Assembly (NCBI RefSeq): GCF_030463535.1
Contig: NC_132894.1
Coordinates: 15,397,433 to 15,461,432 of the forward strand
DNA from: Salminus brasiliensis
Lineage: Eukaryota; Chordata; Actinopteri; Characiformes; Bryconidae
Length of the DNA stretch: 64,000 bases
Direction: 5' to 3'
The notes below the pieces were generated by a model that saw only the letters and a program-made list of their open reading frames with translations, was not told the DNA's origin and did not search any database. Positions 32,848-46,000 of this stretch are shown one piece after another. Made by a program: the position numbers and the translations under genes. Each line of letters opens with the position of its first letter. Within the stretch, counting starts at the first letter, position 1.

Positions 32848-35324
32848 TAGAAGGGATGTGTCAAACATTCTTCTAAAAACAAGCTCAACTGAGGAACTAA
32901 CATTACATACCACTGACCATAAAATACGTAGTTTCCAGGATGGACCTCATTTAACATAGCCATGTCCGGGACTGGGTGGCTACAGGAAGGGGTGGAGCCA
33001 ATGCTCGATTTGGGGCCCTGAACTCCAGTGGCTTTAAGTCTGCATCAAATAACAGTGAAAAAGAGTTCCTATACTAAAACTGCATGGAAGTTCATTGCAT
33101 TACGTGGCCAGTAGAATTTTTTTTTTTTTTTTACAATAATGAGCATGAAGAGGATCACTGACCTGTAAATAAATACTAACGAATGCCTTCACTTTGGGCT
33201 TTCCTGAGCACAACAACATCAGAACAATATGCCATTCAGAAACACAAGTGACACGGAAAGCGTACTTCTCTGCGAACTGTAATGTGACTGTCGTGGTTTC
33301 TTGGGCAACAGCCTTGATTTGCTCCTCCCCTTTGCAGCCATAGGTGTTACCACAGTGGGCGTAGATTCCTGTGAGCTCCACCCCTGCTGTCGCAGAGATT
33401 TCCTGGGCCAACTGCAGAGCGGCAGGCTCAGAGTGAGGAACACCCGCTTTTATATATTTAAAAAAAAAAAAAAAAAAAGTGATATTCACACGGCTTACCC
33501 TAGTATCAGTTGCTGGACATTAAATTAGCTGTAACAACAGAATGAGCTTAGAATGAACAAACTGACTCTTGACCAGTACGTTTATTACATCCCAAAGCTT
33601 ATTTCACCTCAAAAATCAGTGAAAAATCACAGATTTTTTTGTAACTTACAGAATTATGAATTTTTAGGCAGGGTTTAATAGGTCACAGGAGAATTTTAGA
33701 ATCTTTCCCACAGTTTCTGCAGAATTAAAATGTAAAGATTTAAACAAAGTTCACAGAGTGGTTTGATGTGATGTGACTTAATAATGAAGAAACTTAATTT
33801 CTTACAGTGGTGGTATTGAGAACCAGTAATTTTGTTTACACCTTTAATTCTGCAGAAATGTTCATAACTGATCTAAATGTTTTATTTAATTATTGTTATT
33901 GTTTTATTTAATTATTGCACCTATTTCTACGTCTGCAAACATATTACATGCATGCCATTACATACTCTGAGCAGACCTCACCTCTACCATTGTCACAGTC
34001 CAGTTTCATCCACACGTGCCAGACCTTGCCTTGACTCAGTGGTCTCTTCCTCAGTTCCTGCAGGGCGAGGCTATTGTCCACCAGCACATGGAACAGAGAG
34101 AGCCTCTCTGACAACTCGGCACAGCGCTCTACTTTGTCGAACGGCAGTGGGTATGCGTAAAGAATGTCGTCATAACCGTGGTCAGCATAGAACGATGCCT
34201 CGGCCAGGGTGGAGACCACGATGCAGCGGCGAGAGCCCCCAGTCATGATGTCTGCACATTCTCTGCAGACAACATAGGAAAAAAGGAAAATGTAGGAGAG
34301 CCATAGAAGGGCACTGATTTGCATATTTTAATTTATAAAAGTGAATAATTATTTGTTTGACTGAGATTGAGTTATTTAAAGCAGCATTATGTAGCAATTT
34401 ATCTTCGCTTCAAAATGTAATTTCATTTAACTTTTAATAGAGAAAATAGCATCTCTGTCATTGCCACTAATAACTGTTCCAGGCTTCCTTTCCGTTTCGT
34501 ATTGCATTGTGGGATAAGTGACCACACTCAAAAACCACCGGTTCTTAGTAGAAATCATGGATATTTGAGTATAGCCTAATAGCCTAATTTTCACATATTG
34601 CTGCTTTAAGTCATTATCACAGCATAAAACAATGAATCCATAACAAATTAATCAGGTTGTGTCGGCTAGCAAATTCTACATCGGATTAAGATCCATCTGT
34701 TTTACATGTTTCTTTTTTTTTTTTCATTTCTCTCACTAATTTTGCCATTACCTCAATAACACATCTGTGTCCTTGTGAAAACAGTGATGCTGTGATGATG
34801 TCAAATAACTGTATTAATGTATTAACTCATTATGATGGGCACTGAGTCTCTTATGTTTAATCATAGGTTATAACAGGTCTGCACTATTAACACATTACTG
34901 TAAATCCTGTACATCTGCACTTCTGGACACTATTGACACTTCACTTAAATACCAATATATGCACATGTTTATTCAGTATAGTCATCTTAGTCAGTTTGCA
35001 TATTGCATATGCATTTTTTTTTTTTTACATTTAGATAGTTATTGCATTACTGTGCCGTATTAAAATGCTTAGCTATGGTCCTTTAGAGCTTCCGTAGGCA
35101 GCAGATCAGTGAAGTTTGAGCCTAGTCTGGTCTGGTCTGTGGGGTGGAGACACTCGTGAGGGATCTTACAGGGTTTTATGGGTTTTCATGTGAGGTCGCA
35201 GCTGCACTCCGAGCTTCTGGAAGCGGTCCAACATTACACTTGCATTTTTCTTCACGATCTCGAGATCAACAGTGAAAGCTGGAGTACACAGATCCTTGGT
35301 GAACTCCGCAGCAGAGCTGGCCAT
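30709..35324 (-). CDS. D-serine dehydratase-like, PLP fold-type III enzyme
   Basis: Seven coding exons join in phase: 35,324-35,170, 34,262-33,982, 33,446-33,266, 33,039-32,918, 32,805-32,616, 31,855-31,750 and 30,798-30,709. They give 374 aa, against about 376 in chicken D-serine dehydratase. The enzyme converts D-serine to pyruvate and ammonia using PLP and zinc. RPHMKTHKT carries the probable PLP lysine (Lys47). Later landmarks are [24 protein letters not shown] and HPGNYVFYD. The C-terminal HAC motif supplies zinc ligands His345 and Cys347; related D-threonine aldolases have Asp in place of that Cys, which favours the dehydratase. D-threo-3-hydroxyaspartate could be an alternative substrate. 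The longest intron (34,263-35,169) contains a MITE. I give no symbol because naming in fish is inconsistent. Confidence 0.92.
31320..31560 (+). mobile_element. 3' end of a DNA-transposon relic
   Basis: The order 'gatccatggaggccccaac', 'acaggactgctgctgacatc', 'caccttcagaggtcttgtgg' and 'gttatggcag' follows the 3' end of a repeat frequent in fish genomes. No intact frame remains. It is in the intron between the last two dehydratase exons. Confidence 0.55.
32162..32207 (+). mobile_element. LINE 3' tail
   Basis: The sequence from gaatttccccactgcgggac to ggattatcttatctt is identical over about 40 bases to 46,054-46,093. It is the 3' end of a LINE with a TTATC-type tail, reduced to a short 5'-truncated copy. 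Confidence 0.65.
32809..32844. repeat. (CA)n microsatellite abutting a 3' splice site
   Basis: About 18 CA units on the plus strand, so (TG)n in the pre-mRNA. It ends directly at the acceptor (tgtgtgtag|AT) of the dehydratase exon 32,616-32,805. Confidence 0.95.
34376..34609. mobile_element. TIR element (MITE) in dehydratase intron
   Basis: Terminal inverted repeats are ttaaagcagcattatgt on the left and, on the minus strand, ttaaagcagcaatatgtga on the right. The element is about 234 bp with no coding capacity. Confidence 0.7.
35170..35324 (-). CDS. Dehydratase-like gene, first coding exon with the PLP lysine
   Basis: This 155-nt exon encodes [12 protein letters not shown] to the HMKTHKT motif and ends two bases into a Leu codon at CT|gtaaga. 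It starts one base after an acceptor (tttcag|G), so a noncoding exon lies upstream. N-terminal residues [13 protein letters not shown] match the family's entry into the TIM-barrel domain. The ATG is the only Met before the conserved block. Confidence 0.9.
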
Positions 35325-35566
35325 CCTGAAATACTAAGCGGAAAGGACAGAAACACAGTTAATCAGTTCACCTGGGAATAACACAGCCCCCTCACTCACA
35401 CTACTTTATAGTGCCCTCGGAGGAAGAGCCCACCGAGCCGTGTCAGTTCGTAACATCTGCTGTAACGACTGCAAGCTAGCTTCATCATCGTCATATATTT
35501 GCCGTGTTTGCGTGGCTAACAGTTATAGCTACTACATTCAAGGAGAGTTGTCTGAAATGCACTCAC

Positions 35567-35700
35567 TTTCCTCCCTCGACGCCTTTCTCTCTCTGAACCA
35601 AGCCGCTGCGACCGTGCACAGAGAGGGCGTTACGGGGAAGGCCTCTTCTGATTGGCTCACCACCACTGACCGATGACCGTAACAGCCAATGAAATGCCAG
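35567..35700 (-). promoter_or_regulatory. Dehydratase gene promoter and probable noncoding exon 1
   Basis: A good minus-strand donor (GGAAA|gtgagt) at 35,566/35,565 would end a noncoding exon. Just upstream lie CCAAT boxes in both orientations (about 35,649-35,654 and 35,685-35,690) within CpG-rich DNA. The start site is inferred. Confidence 0.45.
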
Positions 35701-35988
35701 CTTGCCAACGTTCTCGCTCGAGAATTTGAATGGCTGAATCCCAAATGGCTTCATAGTGGCCAAGCCGCGAGTTCGTGACTAAAGTAGGGCACTATATAGG
35801 GAGTAAGGCGCCATTAGCGATGCAGCCGAAAGTGCATTTCAATACATTTAACACATGAGTAAAGGAAGATTATTTCCCTGTGAAAAAAACAGCAAAACTT
35901 CAATTTTAAAATGGTTTAATTTAAACACAATGTAGAAGGAAGGATACATCGTTTGGGAAACGTCAATATAAGCTCTAGGTAATAGAAA

Positions 35989-35992
<4 letters not shown>

Positions 35993-36044
<52 letters not shown>
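35993..36044. repeat. (AT)n microsatellite
   Basis: About 25 uninterrupted AT units. Confidence 0.95.
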
Positions 36045-36046
<2 letters not shown>

Positions 36047-37019
36047 TAGTGTTTTCTTTCTTATAGTTGTCATGTTGTTGTAATACTATAGTTACTTCGA
36101 TTACAAGGTGTGTGTTGGATATTAATATTAATATTACATAGCGATATTAACAATATTAACAATATTATTAACAATATTAATCATAACATAGGTCTATACT
36201 ATAAAAAAAGGATGGGGAAATTCTTCAGTCTGAATCAGATGCCGTCTCCACTCACCTTATAGTCCTCAGAGTCCGACTGCATGCCATGGATTATTATTAT
36301 TATGAGCAATATGAATCTGCAAATGAGACTCATCCAGAAATACAGATTCCACTGGAGAAGGTAAAACTGAGGGTGCTAAGAGCAGACAGTAACACTTCAG
36401 TATACTGTACATAATGGTTAATTTAGTAGTAATAGTAAGAAATCTAGCTATGCTTGCCCAAATGTTATATTACGTTGCCAATTGAATTACCATATTAAAA
36501 GTTAATGCATACTAGTCATTTACAAAATGTCCTCAAGGCAGTTTGAGCACTGCTGTCTAATGATAGCTGCTCTCTTTATTCATTACTTATTTCCTGGCCG
36601 GCTGACAGAAACTGTAAAAGGCTTTACAAGTTTCTGAAATGGTTTGTCCTATATTCAGTAATGGTATTTTAGGTTTTTGCAGATAACGGAAAAGTAAAAG
36701 GATCTGAAGGGTTTAACAGGTGAGCTGTGGCTTGTTCTTGATGCTTTTTATGGTTTTCTAATGCGATCTAAATGAGTCCTAATGGTTATTTTTTTGTGTG
36801 TAATGTTTTACAATCAGGTGTCGTCCAGAGCATGATAAGTTCCCATGTTGAGTCTTAAAACACTTGATTTTAGGTTGTTTTTCTGCTGCTTGTTTACTAG
36901 GCCCAGACACAGATTTGTTATATCATTATTGTTAGATAATTTTCATAAAAAGTGATATACAAATACATTTTGTCCCAGCTACAGTTGGCAAAGACATGTA
37001 GGGTATAGTGTGAGCTGAC

Positions 37020-38285
37020 CACTTGAGTCTGCTTTGCCAACCTGGGTCAGTACAACGCAGGACTAAAAGGCACAAACCTTCCCTAAAAAAGAGCATCAAT
37101 TAACTGACTGTGGTGAAACTGGAAACTGCAGATTGGAGAATTGAAGGATTTAAAATATAATAATGCGATTAACTGTTTCTCTAGCTAACATATTGGCATA
37201 ATTGTTTTTTTTTTAGAAAGTTATTGCTGTCCCTCGCTACAGAATGTTAATGCAGCCTGAGGACGGTTTATTGCCATGATTATAACAGAGCTGGTTCTGT
37301 GGGACTTGTTGGTATTAGCATTAGCTTTCTGACCTAATGCAAAAAAGGTTTGTTGTAGAGGACATAGCAACCTGTTGCATCGCGTTTTGCCACTGGTTTC
37401 CACTATCCTGTGGTTTGTTTCTGTTTACTGGAAACAAATGCCATGAAGTCCAAATAAAACTCTTTGGCCACAAAGTATATTTGGAGAAAAAAGATGAGCT
37501 GCATGTCATGAAAAAAATACTTTGCCGACTGTGAAACATGGGGGTGGATCTATCAGCCTAGGCTGTAAGCCAGTTGGCTGCATTTCTAGGCCGCTGCGTC
37601 ACAGAAGGCTGTTCCACAGTGAAAAACTCTTTATATAGCCTAGAAATGCAGCCCTGTTCTGAGCAATTTCTAGGACTGATGTATCCTTCCCAGCCCCCAG
37701 TTACCCACAGTTTTCTGCACGTATACAACGAAAAAGGAAAAAAAACAGCATCACGAAAATGGCAGAAAAGCGAAGCCTCCTAAGCAGAATTGGTTTAAAA
37801 ATGTTAGTTTTTATAATTAGAATTAATTTCTGTGTTTTGTGCGGCAATGACAGGAGACGGGACCTTTCTGGTGGCGTCACCATGCAGCCTGGTTGGACCG
37901 TTCGATCCGAGGACCCGCTCTATCTAGGCTTAGGAACACAGCTATAGATCCCACAAAATACCAGCAAATCATGGATGCAAATATCAAACCATTGCTGAAA
38001 CAGACCTCTAAATTTACCACAGACTACCTGAACAGACACTCAGTCCCCTGACCTAAACATCAAAGAAAATGTGTGCATTTGTGTAAGAGGACTCAGGAAT
38101 ATCTTTGAATTAGAGACTTTCTGCAGTGGGAAAAATTCCAACTTAAAGAGCCAGAAGCTGCTACATGAAGCATTTGCAAGCTGTGATTTTTTCCAAAAGG
38201 GCTTTCTAAGTACCAGCTTTTTAAGGCGTCCAAAACTTAACAACAAGGATTTTGTTAAGGTTATGAAAGACTTACAATAACTATG
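37020..38285 (+). mobile_element. Degenerate Tc1-like transposon
   Basis: Recognisable transposase landmarks in order are 'ctctttggccacaaagtata' then 'ttggagaaaaaagatg' (about 37,462-37,495), 'tgtgaaacatgggggtggat' (about 37,530) and 'agtcccctgacctaaacat' with 'aaagaaaatgtg' (about 38,041-38,072). These correspond to the FGH..VWRKK, VKHGGGS and SPDLNPIENVW blocks of Tc1 transposases. Frames are broken and about 270 bp of non-matching sequence intervenes. Confidence 0.7.
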
Positions 38286-38771
38286 CATTAATAGGTTTGA
38301 TCAGTTATGCTATTTACTCCATTTGCTGTATATGGAAAATGCATTTTTACATAAATGACAGCAACGCACATTTGTAGTTAACCACAGCCTGTTTTATTGT
38401 ACTTACACTGAAGTTGACAAAAAAATGAATGAGGTTCATCCTTCAGACCCTCATCACGGCGTCTTAAAATTTACTGACTACATCTGATTACAGTGCTCTT
38501 AAAAGACACAAAAACAATGATCCACTGTGGTCATTTTGCTCTTCATAGCTAAGTATGTGAACATACCTGGAGTACTTCCTTTAATATGAACATTTGATTA
38601 CCCTGCCATAAGCATGTATCAAAGCAAGAGTGAGTGACTATTTTTGGTTTATCCCTGTGACTGGAAAAAAAGCTGTGGTCTGACTGGGTCCTTGTGTTAG
38701 ATCGTAAGTAAATGATGGGAATATAGCCTGGACTTCATCTGTGCTACAGTTGATCTGTATCATTAAGTCTA

Positions 38772-38930
38772 AAGCAGGGGCTCTCAGTTCCATAGTACAG
38801 TGTACTGGTTTTTCACCGCTCCAGCACACCTTCTGAACCTGATATTTAAGTGATGAGTCAAATCATCAGGAGTTTTTGAGGATGGCAATCGTCAAAACTG
38901 AAACTGAGCCCCCCTGGTCTAGTGCAATAT
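38772..38930. mobile_element. MITE-like fragment
   Basis: Left 'agcaggggctctcagttcc' and right 'ctgagcccccctggtct' are inverted-repeat-like ends of the same family as 9,958-10,090. Confidence 0.45.
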
Positions 38931-39227
38931 ACTGAGGCAACTATGTCTGACTCTGAGATATGTAATATGTGCTTTTGTCTAAATGGTTTGTTTCATATAA
39001 CCCTGAATTAGAAAATGATTTCAGCTGATAAGCGACAAGTCATGAAAACTTCTTTCAAAGATATTCAGGAAAAACTCCAGTCTTGCTCTGGTTTAGCACC
39101 TTGGTGTGAATACAAAACAATTCAGGTAGAGCCTTCTTCAACAAAACATATAGAAATAAAAAACCCTACAATGGCAACTTTTTCAAAAAGTTAAACATTC
39201 AGTAAATTATCTTTGGAGTGTTTATCT

Positions 39228-39237
39228 TTTATTTATT
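39228..39237 (-). terminator. col6a2: col6a2 poly(A) signal pair
   Basis: Overlapping AATAAA hexamers on the minus strand, about 245 bases after the col6a2 stop codon. The sequence matches; its use is inferred. Confidence 0.5.
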
Positions 39238-39479
39238 TGTTCTGTGCATCCTGCCCCCTTTAGCCAAAGTCCATTGGTGCGTTATGGAGTGAGCTTGCTT
39301 ATGAGGACGCAACTCACAGATCATTCTTTCTCACAAAATTTAAATCCAAGAATCCACTACACATGATTGAATCCAACACATGATTGAAAATCTGCTAATG
39401 ACCCTAATGACCAAGCTGACTCCAATAACACACCAAATCTACCCCTCCACTAGTGTGAGCTTAAGATCCCTTCCCGCTT

Positions 39480-40081
39480 TCAGCAGATCCACCTGATGAA
39501 ACGCTCAAAGAAGCTGGGTTTGGAGAGTTGGGTGAAATCCTGTCCCCTGAAAATGGCTGATTGGTCTCCCAGAGCGAGCTTCGTCAGCACTTCTTGGTCG
39601 ACATCGCTACCCATGGCGATCACCGTGGGAATCCCCTCAGCTCTGCGCATGGCGCTGAGGCCCTCCTCCAGATTCTTGTTGCTGGTGACGCCATCGGTGA
39701 TAAAGACGAAGGAGATTTCAGCATTGCGGCGGGCCAGGCGGCTGGTTCCGCTCATCAGGATGTTGTTGACGGCGTACATGATGGCAGTGCCCACATTGGA
39801 GGCGGAATCCAGATACGCCATGCTTGCCAGGCCGTCGGAGATGACGGTCAAATTGTGGGAGAGTTTGAAAGCCAATTCCTGAGCACCCTCTTCGCCATAC
39901 TGCAGCAAAGCCACGCGGGTGTTTCGTTCGTCACTATCTCCCCGAGCCAAGGTCAGGCGGTAAGCCACCTGTTCCACAAACTCACGGGCACGGCGGAAGT
40001 TCTCCCCGCCCATGCGCTCCGATCCGTCCAGCAGGAACACAACCTCAACCGGCCGCTGGACACAACTGGCCACTGCGGGTT
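39480..40081 (-). CDS. col6a2: col6a2 main last exon, C2 von Willebrand A domain
   Basis: A 602-nt exon encodes [19 protein letters not shown] through [10 protein letters not shown] and the TGA at 39,482-39,480. The metal site is DGSER, lacking the third hydroxyl, as in the mammalian chain. C2 of alpha-2 is known to take part in chain assembly. The G+C-rich sequence yields long antisense frames (39,561-40,139 plus) that are shadows. Confidence 0.95.
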
Positions 40082-43000
40082 CTGTGGGAGAGAAAAACAC
40101 AGCTTATCATTCAGGACTGTTCTCAAATACCACCTTTAAATCATCCAGTGTAATAATAACCTGCTGTGAGTGGAGGATCGCCCTGTGGTCACAAGATTTA
40201 GCATTGTATGTAATGTCCAAATCAGCAACAGTAATAAAGTTATAGGTGCTGTAACAATTGAAGTGCTAAATCAGACTATAGAAAATTACAGTTCCAGCAG
40301 TTGTCAGTAGCTTTTATTGAGGAATATTCCTGTTATAGAGGAAAGAAAATGTAGCATTAGGATCTGCTTGACAGGGTAAGGAAGTCTACCCCATGGAAGG
40401 CACTTCACTTTATCAACCCCTAAGTAGCCAACTGAACCTTTAAACACCTTGTTATCATATTAAAATGAAATTTTTAGGGATGAACCGATATGGGAATTAT
40501 GGGCCAATGCTGATATCCAATATATATCCAATAAATATCTTAAGAATTATGGAGAAATAATGATCCTGAGAAATATCATTTTTTACTACATTATTATTAT
40601 AATACATCCGTTATCAAGACAGTGTTTCTGCAGGCTGACTAAATTAGAACAATCAGGTCAGAGAAGTGATTCAAAACAGACAATAAAAAAAAACTTTACT
40701 GAATAAGCACTTGATTGCTAGACATGTTTATTTGATACAAAATTGCAGTAACGCCTCTAGCTTGAGTACATCTATTGCAGTCTTAGAGCACTTTATTCTT
40801 TAAATGTTACATTCCTAATATACAGCACTAATACATAAAATAATATCAGCATCAATCTGCATTTTCTACATTCTCTCTTAAACGCTGTTTACACACAGTA
40901 ATCAGATACCCATTGTTTTTTCAAAGTTCTCGATCTTTTCATTCATGAATAAATAGTGCTGGTTATATAAAGTGAATTCACAGTTGGTTTGCCTACCTTA
41001 ATATCTAAGGTTCCTAACTGAAGTCTACATAAAGAACATTCAAGTGAAATTTGGAAACGGGTGTTTGTCCTATTTTTGTCCTATTGCGCTTTTGTCCCCC
41101 CGGATCCTTTAAATTATGAGAAACACAAAATGCAAACAAATGATGCTACATACATACTAACACCCCTGCGATAATGTCATTGGAAAATACATCTACTGTT
41201 CAACACTATGACTTCACAAAATCAGCTAGTCAAACTAAAGGTGGGCAACATGATGATATTTTATCAAATTGTGATGAATTTTGTTATTGTGATACACAAT
41301 ATACTTTTTAAAGCATTTCGAGGATAGAACACTGGTCAACCTCACGTTTCATTACAAACAGTGTAGGTGCAGCTCATTTGGAATAGAAATCACTGTACTA
41401 ATTATGTGAGAGTATTTGCACAGTAGTATTTTAAGAATATTTTGTCTGTGATCATGTGTATCATGATAAATATCATGTATTGCCCACCCCTAAACTGTAC
41501 CCTCCTAGCTTCTTATCTATCACACTGGGAAGAGCTTGCCAGTCTTTTGATGTGACCTCAGTCAGGTCAGCAGTATTAGCTTGCTATTAGCAATATTCAT
41601 TTTTAGACTATTTCAAGACCATAGAATATCCTTATGATATCAATCTTTCTATAGTGATGTCTACATGTATGGGTGGAAATACACGAACCACAAAACGTAC
41701 ATCGTTTTAATAGGCAAGAGCTTCAATTAGGTTTAAAAAAAAAAACATAATTAAAATCCAAAGGAGTAGCATGTATGTAGCATCATTTGGATTAAATATT
41801 GGGATTGGGACATATTTGTTTATTGCAAGGTATATTAATTCTCAAATGGAAAGACACTACTCTTAACTCAGGCAGTACTTCAGAGAATCAGCTTTAAAGT
41901 TCTGTTTAGCAGAAGCTATGTATTACATATTTAGCTACCTGTAATTTGAGCTATGATGTAATATTTTTAAAATTGTCATAGTGATTAATTAGATACTGAT
42001 GTCATATAAATGACATATGCAAGTATTAAGCAAACGGCATGATCTTTGCAGCACATCAGGGCGTTTTGCTCAACACTCTATGTGACGAGGGAGCTAAAGA
42101 TGTGGGAACTGAACCACTGTGATTTATGAAAGCGAAATAAATAATTTGCTATTCTATCAAAAGCTGTAGGCCGTAAAGCCTAGCCGTAGCATTGAGACTT
42201 AGCTGTAATGTGCAAAGTGCAAAACCGTATTACATGATTACATAAAAACAGTATAGTTCACCATAGATGGATTATGTGTAAAGAGTTTGCATTTGTGTGA
42301 TCACTGTCTTTCACAGCTGATTATTCATAGAAATGATATACCTCCCTCTGTATCAAGGTTCCTGCAAGGTCAGAACCTAAATGATCATGATTCTATATAC
42401 TGAGGGTTCGAGCATCATAGCACTGGTTAAAAAGACTGTATTGTGCAAGCAAAGTGTCTCAGGGCGCCTTCATTTCACCTCATCATCTTTTCAAGTACAT
42501 AAGAGAAAACAATGTTTTTCAACTGTGTTTCAAAAAAGCAGCAGGAACTGAGGTCACAAGGAAGAGGTTTCCATCTCACTTATGGTCTCCTCCAAGACGA
42601 AAAAAAACAAAAAAAGCAAAAAAGGTTAGCAAATTGCCATGCTTAGTTGTGGTTGTTCAACTGACGTTACATGTTAGTCATCACATCAGCTTTTGGAACT
42701 GAACATTTCCCTAACAATGTTAGCTACCATATAAAGGTTTTAACTAGAATCAAACTCATACTGTTACAATCATGCTTAGACCAGCTAGCTTTAAGATTTT
42801 TTAGTGGTTATTGGGATTTGTTTTTCATAATCCTACAGCGAGGCCAAGAGCAATCAGTTGTCAACATTGAAAAATTATAAAGCCATAGCCATTAATTGCC
42901 CAGTTTGGCCAAATCAGGAGCCAGAGTTCCCTAGCACAACTTCAAAATTTTGTTAGGATCGCCCATGATGTCGCCATAGACAACTCTGAAAGAGTCAATG

Positions 43001-46000
43001 AACAGATTAGCCCACTGCTGTCTCTCTGGTCCGATGGCAAACTTGGCTCTCTGGGCTGTGTAGGCCATTGTGGCTACAGCCTTGCCGTAGCTATCGGGGT
43101 GCTTGGCCTCCTGTAGAAAGCTGAGTAAGTTTGAGACGCTCGGTACAGTGCTTGGGACAGGGCTGTCCTTCCCTTCCTCTGCAAGGGGTCCGTGTAAGGG
43201 GAACCCATTCCACTGGGACGCCACATCTGCAAGTGAGCGGTGAAACAATAGTTTTAGGGGTCTCCAAGCAACTGGCCCCGCCTACTGAGCACAGTGCAAA
43301 ATTATGCTTGGAAGAACGATGTCTATTTTGGAGCCATTCACTTGATTTTTTGGTGTATGCTTTACTTAGCTCAGCTATTTTTTAAAATATATTCTTGATG
43401 TTCACAAATATTGTAATTTTTATGCTGGTGACAGAAAAACAGCCGCTCTGTAGACAGGGCAAGATGTAAAGCTTCTTGCAGCATGTTCTCATTTGGTACT
43501 TTAATGGTAGCTTGCAAGCTGTGATTAACAGCACATCATAGCCTAGCGCACATTTCTGACCATAGAAGGAGATTTCAGTTATTTCAAGTCAAGTAAGGGG
43601 AGATTAGGATAAGAGCATAATTGCTTTAAATCAGATGAAAAGGAATATTATTCATTTGATGTAAGGGTTGATAATGGACGATAATAATCTACCCTTTGGG
43701 AGCAGTGAGCATAAAAATAATTTGTTTATTCCAGCGGAGCACATAAAAGACTTGAACCTCCTTTGATATAAATCCATCCAGGATGGATTTTAGACTTTTT
43801 TTAAAGCAGCATGTTTTTTTTTTTGTTTTTGTTTTAAAAAGCCATTCATTAGTAACTTAAATCTTACCAGATTTGCATGGAAGGTCAGGGCAGATAATCA
43901 CAGGGTCTAAAACAATACAAAAGGCCAGAATTGAATGTATGCAATGGGGCACAAATAGCAGAAGAGCACAAATATAAAGCATAAATCCTGCGAAAAGCAA
44001 AAAGGACTGATTTACATACAGAAACAACTCACCTGGGCAAAGCACAGTCTCAATCCGGTCAATGAATTCCTCTGCCACCAGGTCAGCGAAGCGTCTCATG
44101 CCCAGCACCCTTCCTTCCTTCTGACAGGCGATGGACTTCAGACTCTCGTTCTCCTCCTGCTGTTCAAACATGTCTCCAATACCGATGGCATTCACATCAA
44201 TGTTGCTGTCAGTGCAGAGGTAGCTCAGCAGGGAGTCATCATCCCGAGGGTCGAAGCGACCATCCGTAATGACCACCACGGTTACTTTAGCCTTGCTGCG
44301 TCGACTGTCGCGAATCAGGTTGTCATAAGCAAATTTCAGAGCAGAAGGAGTCCATGTGCCACCGGCGATCCACTCCAGCTTCTTCACAGCATCTTTGAAA
44401 GCTGACAGGGAATCGATCTTGGAGTCGTTAAGACGGATGGCCTGGAAAGTGCCACTGTGACTGTACTGGACCACACCAACACGTGTTCCTGCAAGGCAAG
44501 ACACCACAACTCAAGAAACACCAAGGCCATTTAGGTTTGGTTACTTCATGTGTCATCTGAAGTCAGCTGCTGATGGCAAGCAGCAAGACCCAGGATTTGA
44601 ACCCAGCAATTCTCGAATTATAGTGAAATCGATCATTCGTATTCTTTTTGCATGCTAATTCGAAATATGAAAATTTCCAAGTGAAACAGCAGGCTTGGAG
44701 ACAGACGTATGGGGGCTAATCTACAGTCAATAGTGGTGAAGTACTTGCATGCTACTGTAATTAAACATAAAATGCCTTTTAGAGGTGGGTAAAAGTCACT
44801 ACACCTTTCAGAGATATGGTACAACACCTCACGCAATAATCGCCCAGAACAAGATAAAAAGGTACAATTTTATTTTAGATTGACTTCAATAAATTATGTT
44901 GGATTAAATAAGGTGCAGTAGTACATTTTACTTACCTGTCTCTGAGTTGGGGTCCTTAGCTATTGAGCCCATTCTGTTGATGGTGTTGATGACAAAATTC
45001 TTCTCCAGGGTAAAGTTGGTTAGCCCCACACTCTCTGAGCTGTCAATCACAAATACAATGTCCAGTGCTCCGCATCTCTTCTCACAATCTGAAACACACA
45101 AGTGTGGAGATTGCAAAAGTCAGTTAGATAATACAAGGTGTATAACTGAAGAGTTCATTTCTGGCGAACTAGCAGTGTGGTCACCTACCACAACACCCAC
45201 AGGTCTCCCTGATGTAGTTCATGACATCACATTCCTGAAGAAACATAAGGCAAGTTATTAATCAGTAATCCATAGATGTAGATGTAATTTGTGTAAATTA
45301 TGCTGAGTGTGAGCAAATGAGGTGTAGGCTCATATACAGGGGTTTTAGGGGTTAGGTTAACTTACTGTGAGGCCTGCATCTCCCTCTGGACCAGAATCAC
45401 CCTGAGGAAAAGAGGTTAAATACATGAGCTCAAGCAGAAACTCAAAATGTGACAACATGACAACATACCTCCCCAAACACAAGAGAGGAGGGCTTTAGGA
45501 GGAGGGGTCTCTATTTGGGCAGGAACACTAATAAAGGTAGGCTAACCTAATGATTACTGACCTTCCACGGTAAACTACAACAGGGTAGCTAGAAATGATT
45601 GCTAGGTATGTAAATAACACAGATTTACAAGTATAAGATTTACAAGTGTCCAAATACATTTGGACACATTAACCATGTAACCACTGATAAACAGTAATAA
45701 TTTTGTTTAGGTTACTTTATAATCCAAGAAAAGACATTTTTTTTCACAACATTAAATGATGTGTAAAGAAAGCCTTAAGCCTCTGCACTAAGGGAAGTGC
45801 AAGCAATCTGGAGTTATCTTGTTTATTTTTCAAACTTAAAGTTCAAATGATAATCATCTAGCCGCCACTGAAGAAAATTACTGCCTTGAAAATGTCTTTT
45901 TAAAATAAATAGCCACTTTGCTAGTTCGGACCGTGTCATCAGCATGTGATGATTTGGCAGGAGACTAAAGGTTTGACATTTTGTTTCCCAAGACAATGAA

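Larger units (their letters stand above)
35701..39227. other. Intergenic DNA between the dehydratase gene and col6a2
   Basis: Holds a long AT dinucleotide tract (35,993-36,044), ATT-rich simple sequence (36,122-36,185), a Tc1/mariner relic (37,020-38,285) and a MITE-like fragment (38,772-38,930). A lone ATG-plus-donor pattern occurs at 36,256-36,282 (see findings). Otherwise I see no gene. Confidence 0.6.

Noticed and set aside
39561-40139. 192-codon open frame on the plus strand
   Set aside because: Antisense shadow of the G+C-rich col6a2 C2 exon, whose minus-strand translation is clearly a vWA domain.
43857-44507. Minus-strand frame running from the C1 exon through the intron to the next exon as one protein
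   Set aside because: The hydrophobic middle stretch is intron between the donor at 44,032 and acceptor at 43,907; both flanking exons match collagen VI when it is removed.
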